Shown here piece after piece: positions 35,226 to 43,956 of a DNA stretch of 64,000 nt. A program made the translations under genes and the position numbers. The stretch spans positions 556,001-620,000 of the forward strand of contig NZ_CP160797.1 in NCBI RefSeq assembly GCF_040784915.1. Reading direction: 5' to 3'. Origin of the DNA: Bacillus vallismortis. GTDB lineage: Bacteria > Bacillota > Bacilli > Bacillales > Bacillaceae. Position 1 is the stretch's first letter; the number at the start of each line of letters is the position of its first letter. The notes below the pieces were generated by a model. That model saw only the letters and a program-made list of their open reading frames with translations. It was not told where the DNA came from and did not search any database.

Positions 35226-35846
35226 ATGGCTGAATTTTCACAGCTAGTCCATGAAAGAAGATCTGCAAGCAACTTCCTTCCAGATCATCCAATCACAAAA
35301 GAAGAACTCAATGAGATGTTTGAATTGGTTTCATTGGCTCCATCAGCTTTTAATTTGCAGCATACAAAATATGTGACGGTGCTTGACCCGGATGTGAAAG
35401 AAAAGCTGAAGCAGGCGGCAAACGGACAATATAAAGTGTTTAGCTCATCTGCGGTTCTTTTGGTATTGGGGGATAAGCAGGCATATCATCAAGCGTCTGA
35501 TATCTATGAAGGATTAAAGGTGTTGGGGGTATTAAATAAGCAAGAGTATGATCACATGGTTCAAGATACCGTTTCGTTTTATGAAAACAGGGGAGAACCA
35601 TTTAAGAGAGACGAGGCGATAAGGAATGCTTCACTTTCTGCGATGATGTTTATGCTGAGTGCTAAGGAAAAAGGCTGGGATACCTGCCCTATGATCGGGT
35701 TTGATGCTGAAGCCGTGAAACGGATTTTGGATATAGATGACCAATTTGAAGTTGTCATGATGATGACAATTGGGAAAGAAAAAACAGAGAGCAGGAGGCC
35801 GCGCGGATACCGGAAGCCTGTGAATGAGTTTGTTGAGTATATCTAA
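35226..35846 (+). CDS. mhqN: Nitroreductase-family protein MhqN
   Basis: A 206-residue FMN-dependent nitroreductase-like enzyme. The N-terminal FMN-phosphate motif is VHERRSASNFLPDHP, with the typical LAPSAFNLQHTKYVTV following (about residues 37-52), and GWDTCPMIGFDAEAVKRIL later. First gene of the MhqR-controlled operon that protects against quinones and catechols; the likely role is two-electron reduction of quinones. AAAGAGGTG precedes the ATG. Confidence 0.93.
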   Translation: MAEFSQLVHERRSASNFLPDHPITKEELNEMFELVSLAPSAFNLQHTKYVTVLDPDVKEKLKQAANGQYKVFSSSAVLLVLGDKQAYHQASDIYEGLKVLGVLNKQEYDHMVQDTVSFYENRGEPFKRDEAIRNASLSAMMFMLSAKEKGWDTCPMIGFDAEAVKRILDIDDQFEVVMMMTIGKEKTESRRPRGYRKPVNEFVEYI

Positions 35847-35873
35847 ATAATAAACGTAAAGGAGCGGATAAAT

Positions 35874-36812
35874 ATGGCTAAAAAAACGATGGGAATCCAT
35901 CATATTACAGCAATTGTCGGTCACCCTCAAGAGAACGCAGATTTCTACGCAGGAGTGCTGGGGCTTCGATTGGTCAAGAAAACCGTCAATTTTGATGATC
36001 CAGGTACGTATCATCTTTATTTTGGGAATGAAGGCGGGAAGCCGGGAACCATCATCACCTTCTTCCCGTGGGTGGGGGCCCGCCAAGGCATCATTGGAGA
36101 CGGTCAAGTAGGCGTAACTTCTTACGTCGTGCCGAAGGGGGCTATGGCTTTTTGGGAAAAGAGACTTGAAAAATTCAACGTTCCATACACAAAAATCGAG
36201 CGTTTTGGAGAACAGTATGTAGAATTTGATGATCCGCATGGCCTGCATTTAGAAATTGTGGAAAGAGAAGAAGGAGAAGCCAATACTTGGACTTTCGGAG
36301 ATGTAACACCTGAGGTTGCCATTAAAGGTTTCGGAGGTGCAACCCTGTTATCAGCACAGCCTGAAAAAACAGGTGAACTGCTAGAAAACATTATGGGGCT
36401 GGAACGAGTCGGCAAGGAAGGAGACTTCATTCGTTATCGTTCTGCCGGTGATATCGGAAATGTGATTGACCTTAAATTAACGCCTATTGGCCGCGGACAA
36501 ATGGGAGCAGGCACGGTACATCACATTGCTTGGCGGGCTAACGATGACGAAGATCAATTAGATTGGCAAAGATATATTGCGTCTCACGGTTATGGTGTGA
36601 CTCCTGTTCAGGATAGAAACTATTTTAATGCTATTTACTTCAGAGAACATGGAGAAATCCTGTTTGAAATCGCAACTGATCCTCCGGGCTTTGCACATGA
36701 TGAATCACAAGAAACAATGGGCGGAAAATTGATGCTGCCTGTGCAATATGAACCGCATCGCACACAAATTGAACAAGGGCTGCTGCCGTTTGAAGTGAGA
36801 GAGTTAGATTGA
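35874..36812 (+). CDS. mhqO: Ring-cleaving dioxygenase/glyoxalase-fold protein MhqO
   Basis: A 312-residue protein with two vicinal-oxygen-chelate domains (about 5-150 and 155-300). Putative metal ligands are His9/10 in GIHHITAIVG, His in GTVHHIAWR and Glu in HGEILFEIATDPPG. It is thought to cleave or detoxify hydroquinone rings. Second gene of the operon, 27 bases after mhqN, with AAAGGAGCGG upstream. Full length. Confidence 0.93.
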   Translation: MAKKTMGIHHITAIVGHPQENADFYAGVLGLRLVKKTVNFDDPGTYHLYFGNEGGKPGTIITFFPWVGARQGIIGDGQVGVTSYVVPKGAMAFWEKRLEKFNVPYTKIERFGEQYVEFDDPHGLHLEIVEREEGEANTWTFGDVTPEVAIKGFGGATLLSAQPEKTGELLENIMGLERVGKEGDFIRYRSAGDIGNVIDLKLTPIGRGQMGAGTVHHIAWRANDDEDQLDWQRYIASHGYGVTPVQDRNYFNAIYFREHGEILFEIATDPPGFAHDESQETMGGKLMLPVQYEPHRTQIEQGLLPFEVRELD

Positions 36813-36950
36813 TTTTATTGAATGCTGACGCATGAAGAAAAATAAAAAGACATATAGTCAATAGATGATTGCTGGACGGTACTGGAGGCAAGAAATCAGA
36901 CTGCTGCCTTTCAGCACATCATGTTACATCAAAAATAAGGAGAGATAAAA

Positions 36951-37340
36951 ATGGAAGATGCAGGACTTTTGCTTATTCGTATTATGATTGGTGTGGTGTT
37001 TCTGTTTTATGGATCACAAAAATTATTCGGCTGGTTTGGCGGATACGGGATTAAAGGAACCGGACAATGGTTCGAGTCAATTGGGGTTAAACCAGGTAAC
37101 GTCGCGGCCGCTTTATCAGGTCTTGGGGAATTAGTAAGCGGAATTCTATTTATTTTAGGTGTATTCCTCCCGCTTGGAGCTGCTATCATCACGATTATTA
37201 TGTTAGGTGCCATCGTAAAAGTCCATGGAGCGAAAGGATTTGCGAATGGCGCAGGCGGTTTTGAATATAACTTGGTACTGATTGCAGTCTCCATCGGAGT
37301 TGCACTCATCGGTTCAGGGGCTTACGCTTTGCATTTTTAA
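36951..37340 (+). CDS. mhqP: DoxX-family membrane protein MhqP
   Basis: A 129-residue protein with four membrane segments of the DoxX family, starting [28 protein letters not shown]. DoxX proteins pair with thiol-stress and quinone-stress systems. Third gene of the mhq operon, 138 bases after mhqO, with AAGGAGAGA before the ATG. A perfect stem terminator follows, ending the operon. Confidence 0.92.
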   Translation: MEDAGLLLIRIMIGVVFLFYGSQKLFGWFGGYGIKGTGQWFESIGVKPGNVAAALSGLGELVSGILFILGVFLPLGAAIITIIMLGAIVKVHGAKGFANGAGGFEYNLVLIAVSIGVALIGSGAYALHF

Positions 37341-37353
37341 TACGCAAGTATGT

Positions 37354-37393
37354 AAGAACAGTTACTGGCAAGCGGTAACTGTTCTTTTGTTTT
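37354..37393 (+). terminator. Terminator of mhqNOP
   Basis: AAGAACAGTTAC pairs perfectly with GTAACTGTTCTT, followed by TTGTTTT. Confidence 0.85.
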
Positions 37394-37526
37394 GGGATTT
37401 TCAAGCAAACTTGCGGGTACACCGTAAAGCAAAAAAGCGGATATAAAAAATATAAATGTGTATAGTGAGTGATACGTATCAATGAGCTTGGTCATGAAAG
37501 ACAGGCCAATTTGAAGGAGTAATTTG

Positions 37527-37865
37527 ATGAAAGAGATGACAGAATTACATTCATTAGATGCTATAGAGAATTTTATTACACAGCATCAATTCAGTTTTAT
37601 CTATATATCAAGACCCGGCTGCACAGTATGTCACGCAGTTCTGCCGCAGCTCAGAATATTATTGGGGCAGTTTCCAAATATCACATTGGGGCATATCAAT
37701 GCTGACGATGTAGAAGAGGTCGCCGGCAGATTTTCAGTCTTCACTGTCCCTGTGCTTCTTTTGTTCATTGATGGGACTGAGTTTTTGAGAGAAGCCCGTT
37801 TTGTTCATTTTGAACAGCTTGAAGAAAGGCTGAAAAGGGTTTATCGGTTATATCAAGATGAATAA
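37527..37865 (+). CDS. ydfQ: Thioredoxin-like protein YdfQ
   Basis: A 112-residue thioredoxin-fold protein with the redox motif CTVC (about residues 33-36, SRPGCTVCHAVLPQL) and the cis-proline region FTVPVLLLF. Cytoplasmic; partner unknown. ATG at 37527 preceded by AAGGAG. In keeping with its place after the mhq operon it may take part in thiol repair, but it has its own start region and terminator. Confidence 0.88.
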   Translation: MKEMTELHSLDAIENFITQHQFSFIYISRPGCTVCHAVLPQLRILLGQFPNITLGHINADDVEEVAGRFSVFTVPVLLLFIDGTEFLREARFVHFEQLEERLKRVYRLYQDE

Positions 37866-37874
37866 AGTTTACGC

Positions 37875-37900
37875 AAGCCCCCTTTAAGGGGGTTTTTGTT
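37875..37900 (+). terminator. Terminator of ydfQ
   Basis: GCCCCCTT and AAGGGGG form a compact hairpin followed by TTTTTG. Confidence 0.8.
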
Positions 37901-38147
37901 CTTTGAAAGGGGACAATGTCATGCCGCCCTCTATGCCTGTTTTAAAGACTGAACACATGTGTTATGTCATCAAAACTCAATTTCAACAGCAATTGATCAG
38001 AGACAATCATCGAAACGGCAATTGCTCAGATCCTCAGCTAGATTCCTGCTGATTTCGATCGGTAACGGGATGGCTGTTTCAAAGATAAAGAAATCATGCA
38101 TTGCAAGCAAAACCCTTGAATAAAGAAAGTTGGCAGTTTGAAATTCA
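37901..38147. other. Short possible ORF in a deletion-prone interval
   Basis: A 44-codon frame at 37921-38055 starts MPPSMPVLKTEHMCYV after GAAAGGGG. It might be a small gene or the head of a truncated one; I do not recognise it. From memory, 168 carries ydzH, ydfR, ydfS, cotP, ydgA and ydgB around here, and these are absent. Confidence 0.35.
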
Positions 38148-38205
38148 TTGACATAAAATCCAATGGCATGAAATAATACTCATAAATAATATTACTTTTG
38201 AGTAT
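38148..38205 (+). promoter_or_regulatory. ydgC promoter region with inverted repeat
   Basis: TTGACA at 38148-38153 is a -35 candidate. ATACTCA (38176-38182) and TGAGTAT (38199-38205) are complements 16 bases apart, a plausible TetR-type operator for YdgC around the -10 and start. Confidence 0.5.
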
Positions 38206-38228
38206 CTTTTTGTGGAGGATGATCCTAG

Positions 38229-38828
38229 TTGAAAAGCAAAAAAGGACGTAAAGGGGAAGAAAGCCGGAAACGATTACTCAAAGCAGCTGCCAATGATTTT
38301 GCGAGTCGGGGATTTCATGAGACGAAAGTAAGTGACATTGTGAAAAGAGCCGGACTGACGCAGCCTTCTTTTTATCTGTACTTTCAAAGCAAAGAAGCCA
38401 TTTTTGAGGAGTTAATCACCGATTTTCACTCTCGTGTAAAAAAGCTGACAGAGTCACTTCTTCTGGAAAACGGATTAAATACGAAAGATGTGTCAAAACG
38501 GGTACTGCCCGCTGTGGAAACTGTTTTTCAATGTCTGGCTGAGGACAAGGATGTAACCAAGATCGGCTTTTTTCTGAACCCAGAAGCGAAACAAATGAAA
38601 AAAGACTTGGCGATGGTTTTGAAAGAGAACTTAGAAGCAGAACAACGGCTGGGGTATTTTCACTCCGAATTGGACATGGAAACGGTCGCTGAGTGTTTGA
38701 TCGGCATGATTGTACATTTAACCGATTCATTTTTGTTAACCGGTATCAAAGATCCGGCAAGTCTCGCCGCACAGGTTGTGAATCTTTTAATATACGGGAT
38801 GCTTCCGAACGGGCGTGACGTAAGATGA
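38229..38828 (+). CDS. ydgC: TetR-family regulator YdgC
   Basis: A 199-residue repressor. The N-terminal helix-turn-helix reads RKRLLKAAANDFASRGFHETKVSDIVKRAGLTQPSFYLYF (in two parts, about residues 14-55), and the helical ligand-binding domain follows. TTG start with GGAGGATG upstream. The stop overlaps the start of ydgD by four bases, so the two are translationally coupled. Ligand unknown. Confidence 0.85.
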   Translation: MKSKKGRKGEESRKRLLKAAANDFASRGFHETKVSDIVKRAGLTQPSFYLYFQSKEAIFEELITDFHSRVKKLTESLLLENGLNTKDVSKRVLPAVETVFQCLAEDKDVTKIGFFLNPEAKQMKKDLAMVLKENLEAEQRLGYFHSELDMETVAECLIGMIVHLTDSFLLTGIKDPASLAAQVVNLLIYGMLPNGRDVR

Positions 38829-39169
38829 TATCTATGATTATGAAAGCCAGTTTGGCAGTTTTTATGCTCGCGGGAGGCATCATAAAGGTGTTCCGCGTTC
38901 CCTTTCAAGTTGAGCACTGGCGGCATTATCAATATCCATTATGGTTTCTGACTGTTACTGGCATTCTGGAAATAGCCGGGGCACTTGCCATGACAGCGGG
39001 AATTTGGAATCGGTATGCAGCGTTGGGGGCAGGCGTGCTGTTTATCGTTCTCATGGCGGGAGCGGTTCATGCGCACATGTTTCGAGCGCGTCAATCGGTT
39101 CTCATGACGATGCCTGCGATGATTTGTTTGATTGCTTCTATCATGATCATTATTCGGGAGCTCATGTAA
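38825..39169 (+). CDS. ydgD: DoxX-like membrane protein YdgD
   Basis: A 114-residue protein with four membrane segments (about 5-20, 43-62, 66-84, 90-110). The order MLAGGIIKVFRVPFQVEHW, FLTVTGILEIAGALAMTAG and ALGAGVLFIVLMAGAVHAH fits the DoxX-like family. ATGA overlap with ydgC. Probably the target of that repressor; function unknown. Confidence 0.82.
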   Translation: MISMIMKASLAVFMLAGGIIKVFRVPFQVEHWRHYQYPLWFLTVTGILEIAGALAMTAGIWNRYAALGAGVLFIVLMAGAVHAHMFRARQSVLMTMPAMICLIASIMIIIRELM

Positions 39170-39318
39170 TGTTTAAAAAGTCTTTTATTTTGATTTGCAG
39201 GAAATTGATTTCTCTTATCGAATGATAGAGAGTCAGAGGCTTATAACGGCTTATTTTTTATTTGTACGCAGTGATTGTCCGGCACCAGCTGGACTTTTTT
39301 TATAAGGAGGAATACAGA

Positions 39319-39810
39319 ATGACGTTAACCTTGGAAGACATGACTGTGGAAGAGTTCGAGGCATTTCGCGGGATATCCGTGCAAAATTATGCGAAGCAAA
39401 ACATAGCGTCGGGAACTTGGACGGAAAAAGAGGCGTTTGAGAAATCGGAGCAGGCATATGAGAAAATGATTCCGAATGGACGAAACAGCAGTAATCATTT
39501 CTTTTGGAACATCACAAATGAACAAGGGGAAGGGGTGGGCTGGCTCTGGCTGTATGCTGATCCGCACCATCCGCAGAAGGAAGCGTTTATCTATTCCTTT
39601 GGATTGTATGAAGCATTTCGCGGAAAAGGGCTGGCTCAATCGGCGCTTCAAACGCTGGATGAAAGAGCAAGAAAGCTTGGTGCGGAAAGACTTGCTCTTC
39701 ATGTGTTTGCGCACAACGAGACAGCCGTCCATCTTTATCAGAAGATGGGCTATGCCATGACCAATATACGTATGCGGAAACAGCTGCACGGACCAAAGCC
39801 GCTTACTTAA
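39319..39810 (+). CDS. ydgE: GNAT acetyltransferase YdgE
   Basis: A 163-residue N-acetyltransferase. Acetyl-CoA loop in YEAFRGKGLAQSALQTLDE (about 95-113), followed by LHVFAHNETAVHLYQKMGY, the usual motif B end. ATG at 39319 chosen for AAGGAGGAATAC upstream; the frame extends 19 codons more. Acceptor unknown. It converges with a decayed HIT gene that overlaps its last bases. Confidence 0.87.
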   Translation: MTLTLEDMTVEEFEAFRGISVQNYAKQNIASGTWTEKEAFEKSEQAYEKMIPNGRNSSNHFFWNITNEQGEGVGWLWLYADPHHPQKEAFIYSFGLYEAFRGKGLAQSALQTLDERARKLGAERLALHVFAHNETAVHLYQKMGYAMTNIRMRKQLHGPKPLT

Positions 39811-40098
39811 GCGGTTCTCCAAACACAATATGCCAATGTAAATGTTTAGAGTCCTGGTAAGCTCCTAAATTGGTGATCACACGGCATGCGCCTTTTTCTT
39901 CCGTCACCATGGAAGCGACCTTTTGAATGACATCCATTAATTCAAGAACGAGGAGATATGCTTCTTGGGGACAGCCACAATATGGACTGGATAAAAAGGC
40001 TTCGTATGGTAGTAAGCCAATACGTTATCTGTCTCTAGAACCTTATGTACTTTCGTTTTGCCGCTAAATACTTCATCACAATAAAAGTCTTCAGTCAT
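39803..40098 (-). pseudogene. Broken HIT-family hydrolase gene
   Basis: The minus strand begins MTEDFYCDEVFSGKTKVHKV and continues HTKPFYPVHIVAVPKKHISS, then is interrupted; in another frame it resumes LELMDVIQKVASMVTEEKG and ends with the histidine triad HLHWHIVFGEPLK. About 20 residues are deleted and the frame is shifted near 39955. GAGGATGG precedes the ATG. Nucleotide hydrolase family; not functional as it stands. Confidence 0.8.
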
Positions 40099-40343
40099 AT
40101 GATCCATCCTCACTTTGGTTGTTTGATTGATTCTTCTGTCTCCTTCTGTTATTTACCTTCTTTTTTGTATCCATTTTACATGAATTGGGAATTTTGGTTC
40201 GTTAGATCAAGGGTTTTGATGTTTGAAAATATTAAGAAAAAAGGACAGCGTGTGCTGTTCTTTTTTATGTAATGAGGTGAAATTGTCAACATTCTATGGA
40301 GCTCTTCGGATGTAACGACTAATTTTAGTTCATTTGAACGAAT
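40099..40343. other. Intergenic region upstream of the MFS-TetR operon
   Basis: A 75-codon open frame at 40045-40272 runs across the HIT remnant on the other strand and has no ribosome binding site; I do not take it as a gene. Nothing else recognised before the operators at 40344. Confidence 0.4.
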
Positions 40344-40440
40344 CTGACTATTGTCAGTTTTTTTAGAGAGAAATAATTAAAAACAAATGTTTATCACAAA
40401 TTTTTTAAGATTTAAAGTTTACAATCTGACTGTGGTCAGA
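40344..40440 (+). promoter_or_regulatory. Paired operators before the MFS-TetR operon
   Basis: CTGACTATTGTCAG (40344-40357) and TCTGACTGTGGTCAGA (40425-40440) share the palindrome CTGAC-N4-GTCAG. The second overlaps the probable -10 TACAAT (40420-40425). They are likely sites for the TetR protein encoded at the end of the operon. Confidence 0.65.
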
Positions 40441-40481
40441 TAAAGTGAGTGTGATAGATCAAAAGAAAAGGAGAAGAACTG

Positions 40482-41675
40482 ATGGAGTTACAGGCGAAAA
40501 AAATACACACTGCAAAAATGTGGTCATTATCATTTATTATTGTCACGCTTTCAAATGCATTTTTATTTATGGTGTTTGAAATGTTATTGCCGACATTGCC
40601 TTTGTTTGTTACTGCTTTAGGGGGTGGGGCAAAGCAAGTCGGGTTGGTTACAGGTATTTTTATGATATCTGCCATTGCCATACGTCCTTTTGCAGGGGTT
40701 TTGGCTAAACGATTTAACAAAAAATATTTACTTATATTTGGAATTGTTATCAGTGCCTGCTCGACCGGTGCATATTATCTTGCGTCAGATGTGAGCGTCC
40801 TATTGCTCATTCGCTTCATACATGGTGCCGGTTTTGGATTAGCAACTACTTATTTTGCGACGATTGCCGCAGAAATTATTCCGAAGGAGCGCCGAGGTGA
40901 GGGGATTGGATATTTTGGGGTAGGCGAAACAATTGCGGTTTCGATTGGACCGATGATTGGTATCGTGGCACTGGAGCTTTATGATTTTCAGAGACTTTTT
41001 CTAGGCGGGATGTCTATTCTATTACTGGCTGTGCTAATGGCTGTATTTGTGCGGAGGCGGTCTGAAGGAAAAGACGCGGCTGAAAAGGGAATGGTAAAGG
41101 TCAAGGTGTTAGAAAAACGTGTGCGGTTTCCTTCGTTTCTCATATTACTAGTCGGAATTGCTGCATCTGCGATCATGTCCTTCTTTTCACTCTATGCGCT
41201 GGAAAAGGGTTTCCGAAGTGTCGGAATGTTTTTCTTTCTGATTGCGGCCGCCAGTTTTTTTATACGCCTGATCTCTGGGAAAATGTTTGACCGGTTTGGG
41301 GCGGCTGCTGTCCTTATCCCCGCCTCAATATTCTCTTTAGCAGGGCTATCCATACTGTATCTTGCCCAAACCGATGCTATGTTTTTTGCTGCGGCGATAT
41401 GTTACGGGTTTGGATTTGGTTCTATATTTCCGGCTATCCAGACATGGTGTATTAATCTAGTTGAAGAGCATGAACATGAGGATGCTATGGGGACATTCTT
41501 TAATTTTTTTGATATGGGAATTGGCGGAGGCTCGTTGTTATTAGGTGTAGTGGCAACGATCTATTCTTACCGGGAGATTTATATCGTTTCCATTTTGGTG
41601 TACCTGCTGTTTCTTTTATTATATATTTTATTTATCTATTCCAAGAGAAAAGAGAAAACGGATTTAAATAATTAG
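40482..41675 (+). CDS. MFS drug exporter
   Basis: A 397-residue major facilitator with 12 predicted helices. The loop 2-3 motif reads RPFAGVLAKRFNKKYLLIFG, and motif C-like GYFGVGETIAVSIGPMIG (helix 5) marks proton-coupled antiporters. Substrate unknown, antibiotics or other toxic compounds likely. AAAGGAG precedes the ATG. Cotranscribed with the TetR gene 14 bases downstream. I do not recall this pair between ydgE and vmlR in 168. Confidence 0.85.
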   Translation: MELQAKKIHTAKMWSLSFIIVTLSNAFLFMVFEMLLPTLPLFVTALGGGAKQVGLVTGIFMISAIAIRPFAGVLAKRFNKKYLLIFGIVISACSTGAYYLASDVSVLLLIRFIHGAGFGLATTYFATIAAEIIPKERRGEGIGYFGVGETIAVSIGPMIGIVALELYDFQRLFLGGMSILLLAVLMAVFVRRRSEGKDAAEKGMVKVKVLEKRVRFPSFLILLVGIAASAIMSFFSLYALEKGFRSVGMFFFLIAAASFFIRLISGKMFDRFGAAAVLIPASIFSLAGLSILYLAQTDAMFFAAAICYGFGFGSIFPAIQTWCINLVEEHEHEDAMGTFFNFFDMGIGGGSLLLGVVATIYSYREIYIVSILVYLLFLLLYILFIYSKRKEKTDLNN

Positions 41676-41689
41676 GGGAGGGCAGAATA

Positions 41690-42256
41690 GTGACCCGTGA
41701 GAATATAAAACGCACAGCCGTTCGCCAATTTAATGAGCTTGGCTACGAGGGAGTCAAAATGGCGCATATTGCAAAAGAACTGGGGATTCGGAAACAATCT
41801 CTGTCCTACCATTTCTCGTCAAAAAAGGATCTGTTGATGGAAGTATACCCCGAGATTGTTGAAGAAGAAGTAGCGTTTATCAATGATTTTTTTGAATCCC
41901 GAATGCATATGCCAGCCAAAAATCTTATATATGCTTTTTTAAAAGAAACACAGGCGCGCTTTCATGCCATGCCCAATGTAGCCTTTTTGCAGGCGATGTC
42001 GTTTAAGGCTCCTGTTGAAGTAAGTGATTTTATTTCAGCCCAGTATCTGCTGTTTCTGCATGCTTTGAAAAGCCGAGTTGCACTTGTTTTTAAAGAAGCG
42101 GGCATCACCTGTCCGCCCGAAAAGTGTGCGATAGCCTTTATCACTCTTTTCGATGGGCTGAACATTCAGCTGGTTTACGAGAATAAACAATCATTTGAGC
42201 GATCTTTAGAGATTTCCTTCGATATTTTTTGGCAAGGGCTGAAGGCGAAAGCTTGA
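41690..42256 (+). CDS. TetR-family regulator of the MFS operon
   Basis: A 188-residue repressor with N-terminal helix-turn-helix VRQFNELGYEGVKMAHIAKELG then RKQSLSYHFSSKKDLL (about residues 8-48) and a helical C-terminal domain (TetR_C, with FITLFDGLNIQLVYEN). GTG start with AGGGGAGG upstream. Second gene of the operon; it probably binds the two CTGAC palindromes before the exporter gene. Confidence 0.87.
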   Translation: MTRENIKRTAVRQFNELGYEGVKMAHIAKELGIRKQSLSYHFSSKKDLLMEVYPEIVEEEVAFINDFFESRMHMPAKNLIYAFLKETQARFHAMPNVAFLQAMSFKAPVEVSDFISAQYLLFLHALKSRVALVFKEAGITCPPEKCAIAFITLFDGLNIQLVYENKQSFERSLEISFDIFWQGLKAKA

Positions 42257-42257
42257 A

Positions 42258-42291
42258 AAATACCAAGAGCGAACAGCCCTTGGTATCCCTT
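42258..42291 (-). terminator. Terminator of vmlR
   Basis: GATACCAAGGGCTG pairs with the complementary side ending CTTGGTATT on the minus strand, followed by T residues. It belongs to the same ATACCAAGG type as the terminators at 1968 and 11148. Confidence 0.7.
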
Positions 42292-42295
42292 AACG

Positions 42296-43930
42296 TTATT
42301 GATCCAGCTCTTTCATTCGTTTCGTAAGTTCATTGAAAACCTGATCAAGCTCTTTGTATCCTTTATCATTTGGCGCCATAAAACTGATCTTTCCCAGCAC
42401 TTCTTGTCTTTCTGTCTCAAGCTTTAAACGAAGTTCTTCTCGGTCATTTCTTTCTGATGGAGCGTCATTCAATTGCTTTTCGATGTCATTGTCCGAGATG
42501 ACGAGTTTACTGTTGGTTGTTTTTTCGAGAAAGTATCGGTCATGTGACACCGCCAGCAATGTGCCGCTGTAGTGTGACAGTGTTTCTTCCAGCTGTTCGC
42601 GTGACGGCAGGTCGAGATGGTTTGTCGGCTCATCTAAAATCAGCACGTCTTTTTCCTCCAGGATATATGCCATCAGTTTGATCTTTACACGCTCGCCCAT
42701 ACTCATATGCTTGATCGGCTCAGTCCATTGGGAAGCTGTAAAACCTAAGTGCTTCATCAGATTTTGAACGTGTCCCCTTGCTTCGTATGTTTCATTTTCA
42801 AATAACTCTTCCGGTGTTTGTTCTAAAGGCAAATCAAACACCTCCTGCGTTAAATAGCCGATGTTTGCAGACGGCGACACCCATACACTTCCCTCAGCTG
42901 TTTCCTGTCCCAGAATGATTTTCAGTAATGTCGTTTTTCCGCTGCCATTAGGGCCTATGATCGCAACCTTTTCACCGTGTTGAATCGTAAAATGTGCGTT
43001 TTTAAAGAGTAGCCTTTCGCCAAAAGCCTTCGTTACATGCCGAACTTCTAAAAAATGTTTTCCCGTTTTATGGGTTGTATCAATTGAAAAGTGTACATGA
43101 TATTCTGGCTTAACGGATTCCGCTTTTGCTTTTTCCAGCTCTTGTTCAAGCCGCTTCCGCTTGGATTTCATTTGGGCATCCTTACGCTTGGCTTTTACAC
43201 GGTGATATTCTTTAAATCCTTCCTTTTTCGTCGATTGGGCGTGCGCTTTTTCCGACCATGAAGCCAGCTCATTCATTTGTGCTTCAATTCGTTCAACCAT
43301 TTTTTGCTGCTTTTCATATTCACGCTGCTGGGTGAGTCTTTTCTTTTCCCGGAACTTCATATACCCAGAGTAATTTCCTTTGAATTCAATCAGCGATTGA
43401 GCTTCGAGAGACCATATTTTTGTTGCGGATTCGTCTAAAAAATAACGATCGTGAGAAACAAGAATCACAGTGCCTCTATAGCTTTTCAGCTGTTGAATGA
43501 GAAATTGCAGGCTTTTTTCATCAAGGTGGTTTGTCGGTTCATCTAACAGTAAAAGATCTGCATCCTCTGAAAATCCTTTTGCCAGCCGTGCTTTCAGTTT
43601 TTCGCCGCCGCTTAATTGATGGAAATTTCGAACGGGCACACACCATTTCTCCAGTAATTTCTTTTCGGCAGGCGTCTGATCCGCAAAGGAATATGACGCG
43701 GTTTCCTGTTCTACCAGCGACATTTTTAAATCCTGCCGAAGTCTTCGGATTTGTCCTTGTGCAGGGGTTAAGTCATTGTGAATGAGGTGAAGCAGCGTCG
43801 ATTTCCCAGCGCCATTTTTGCCGATAATCCCAATGACATCTCCTTGATGAACACTGGCATTTACGTTTTTAAAAACAGTCAGATTCATCACTTCATAGCT
43901 GACATTTGTTAATGTTACGATCTCTTTCAT
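42296..43930 (-). CDS. vmlR: ABC-F ribosome protection protein VmlR
   Basis: A 544-residue cytoplasmic ABC-F ATPase, two nucleotide-binding domains without membrane segments: Walker A GKNGAGKS and GPNGSGKT, signatures LSGGEKLKARL and MSMGERVKIKL, and a linker (about 185-295, very basic) that enters the ribosomal peptidyl-transferase region. It dislodges virginiamycin M and lincomycin. Close to VmlR (ExpZ) of 168 from memory. It is preceded by an attenuator leader; see the regulatory entry. The terminal 16 residues end at KELDQ. Confidence 0.95.
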   Translation of the reverse strand: MKEIVTLTNVSYEVMNLTVFKNVNASVHQGDVIGIIGKNGAGKSTLLHLIHNDLTPAQGQIRRLRQDLKMSLVEQETASYSFADQTPAEKKLLEKWCVPVRNFHQLSGGEKLKARLAKGFSEDADLLLLDEPTNHLDEKSLQFLIQQLKSYRGTVILVSHDRYFLDESATKIWSLEAQSLIEFKGNYSGYMKFREKKRLTQQREYEKQQKMVERIEAQMNELASWSEKAHAQSTKKEGFKEYHRVKAKRKDAQMKSKRKRLEQELEKAKAESVKPEYHVHFSIDTTHKTGKHFLEVRHVTKAFGERLLFKNAHFTIQHGEKVAIIGPNGSGKTTLLKIILGQETAEGSVWVSPSANIGYLTQEVFDLPLEQTPEELFENETYEARGHVQNLMKHLGFTASQWTEPIKHMSMGERVKIKLMAYILEEKDVLILDEPTNHLDLPSREQLEETLSHYSGTLLAVSHDRYFLEKTTNSKLVISDNDIEKQLNDAPSERNDREELRLKLETERQEVLGKISFMAPNDKGYKELDQVFNELTKRMKELDQ

Positions 43931-43956
43931 TCATATCCCTCGCTTTAAAGGGAGAA

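Noticed and set aside
35631..36248. 205-codon minus-strand frame across mhqN-mhqO
   Set aside because: Crosses two recognised genes on the opposite strand; shadow.
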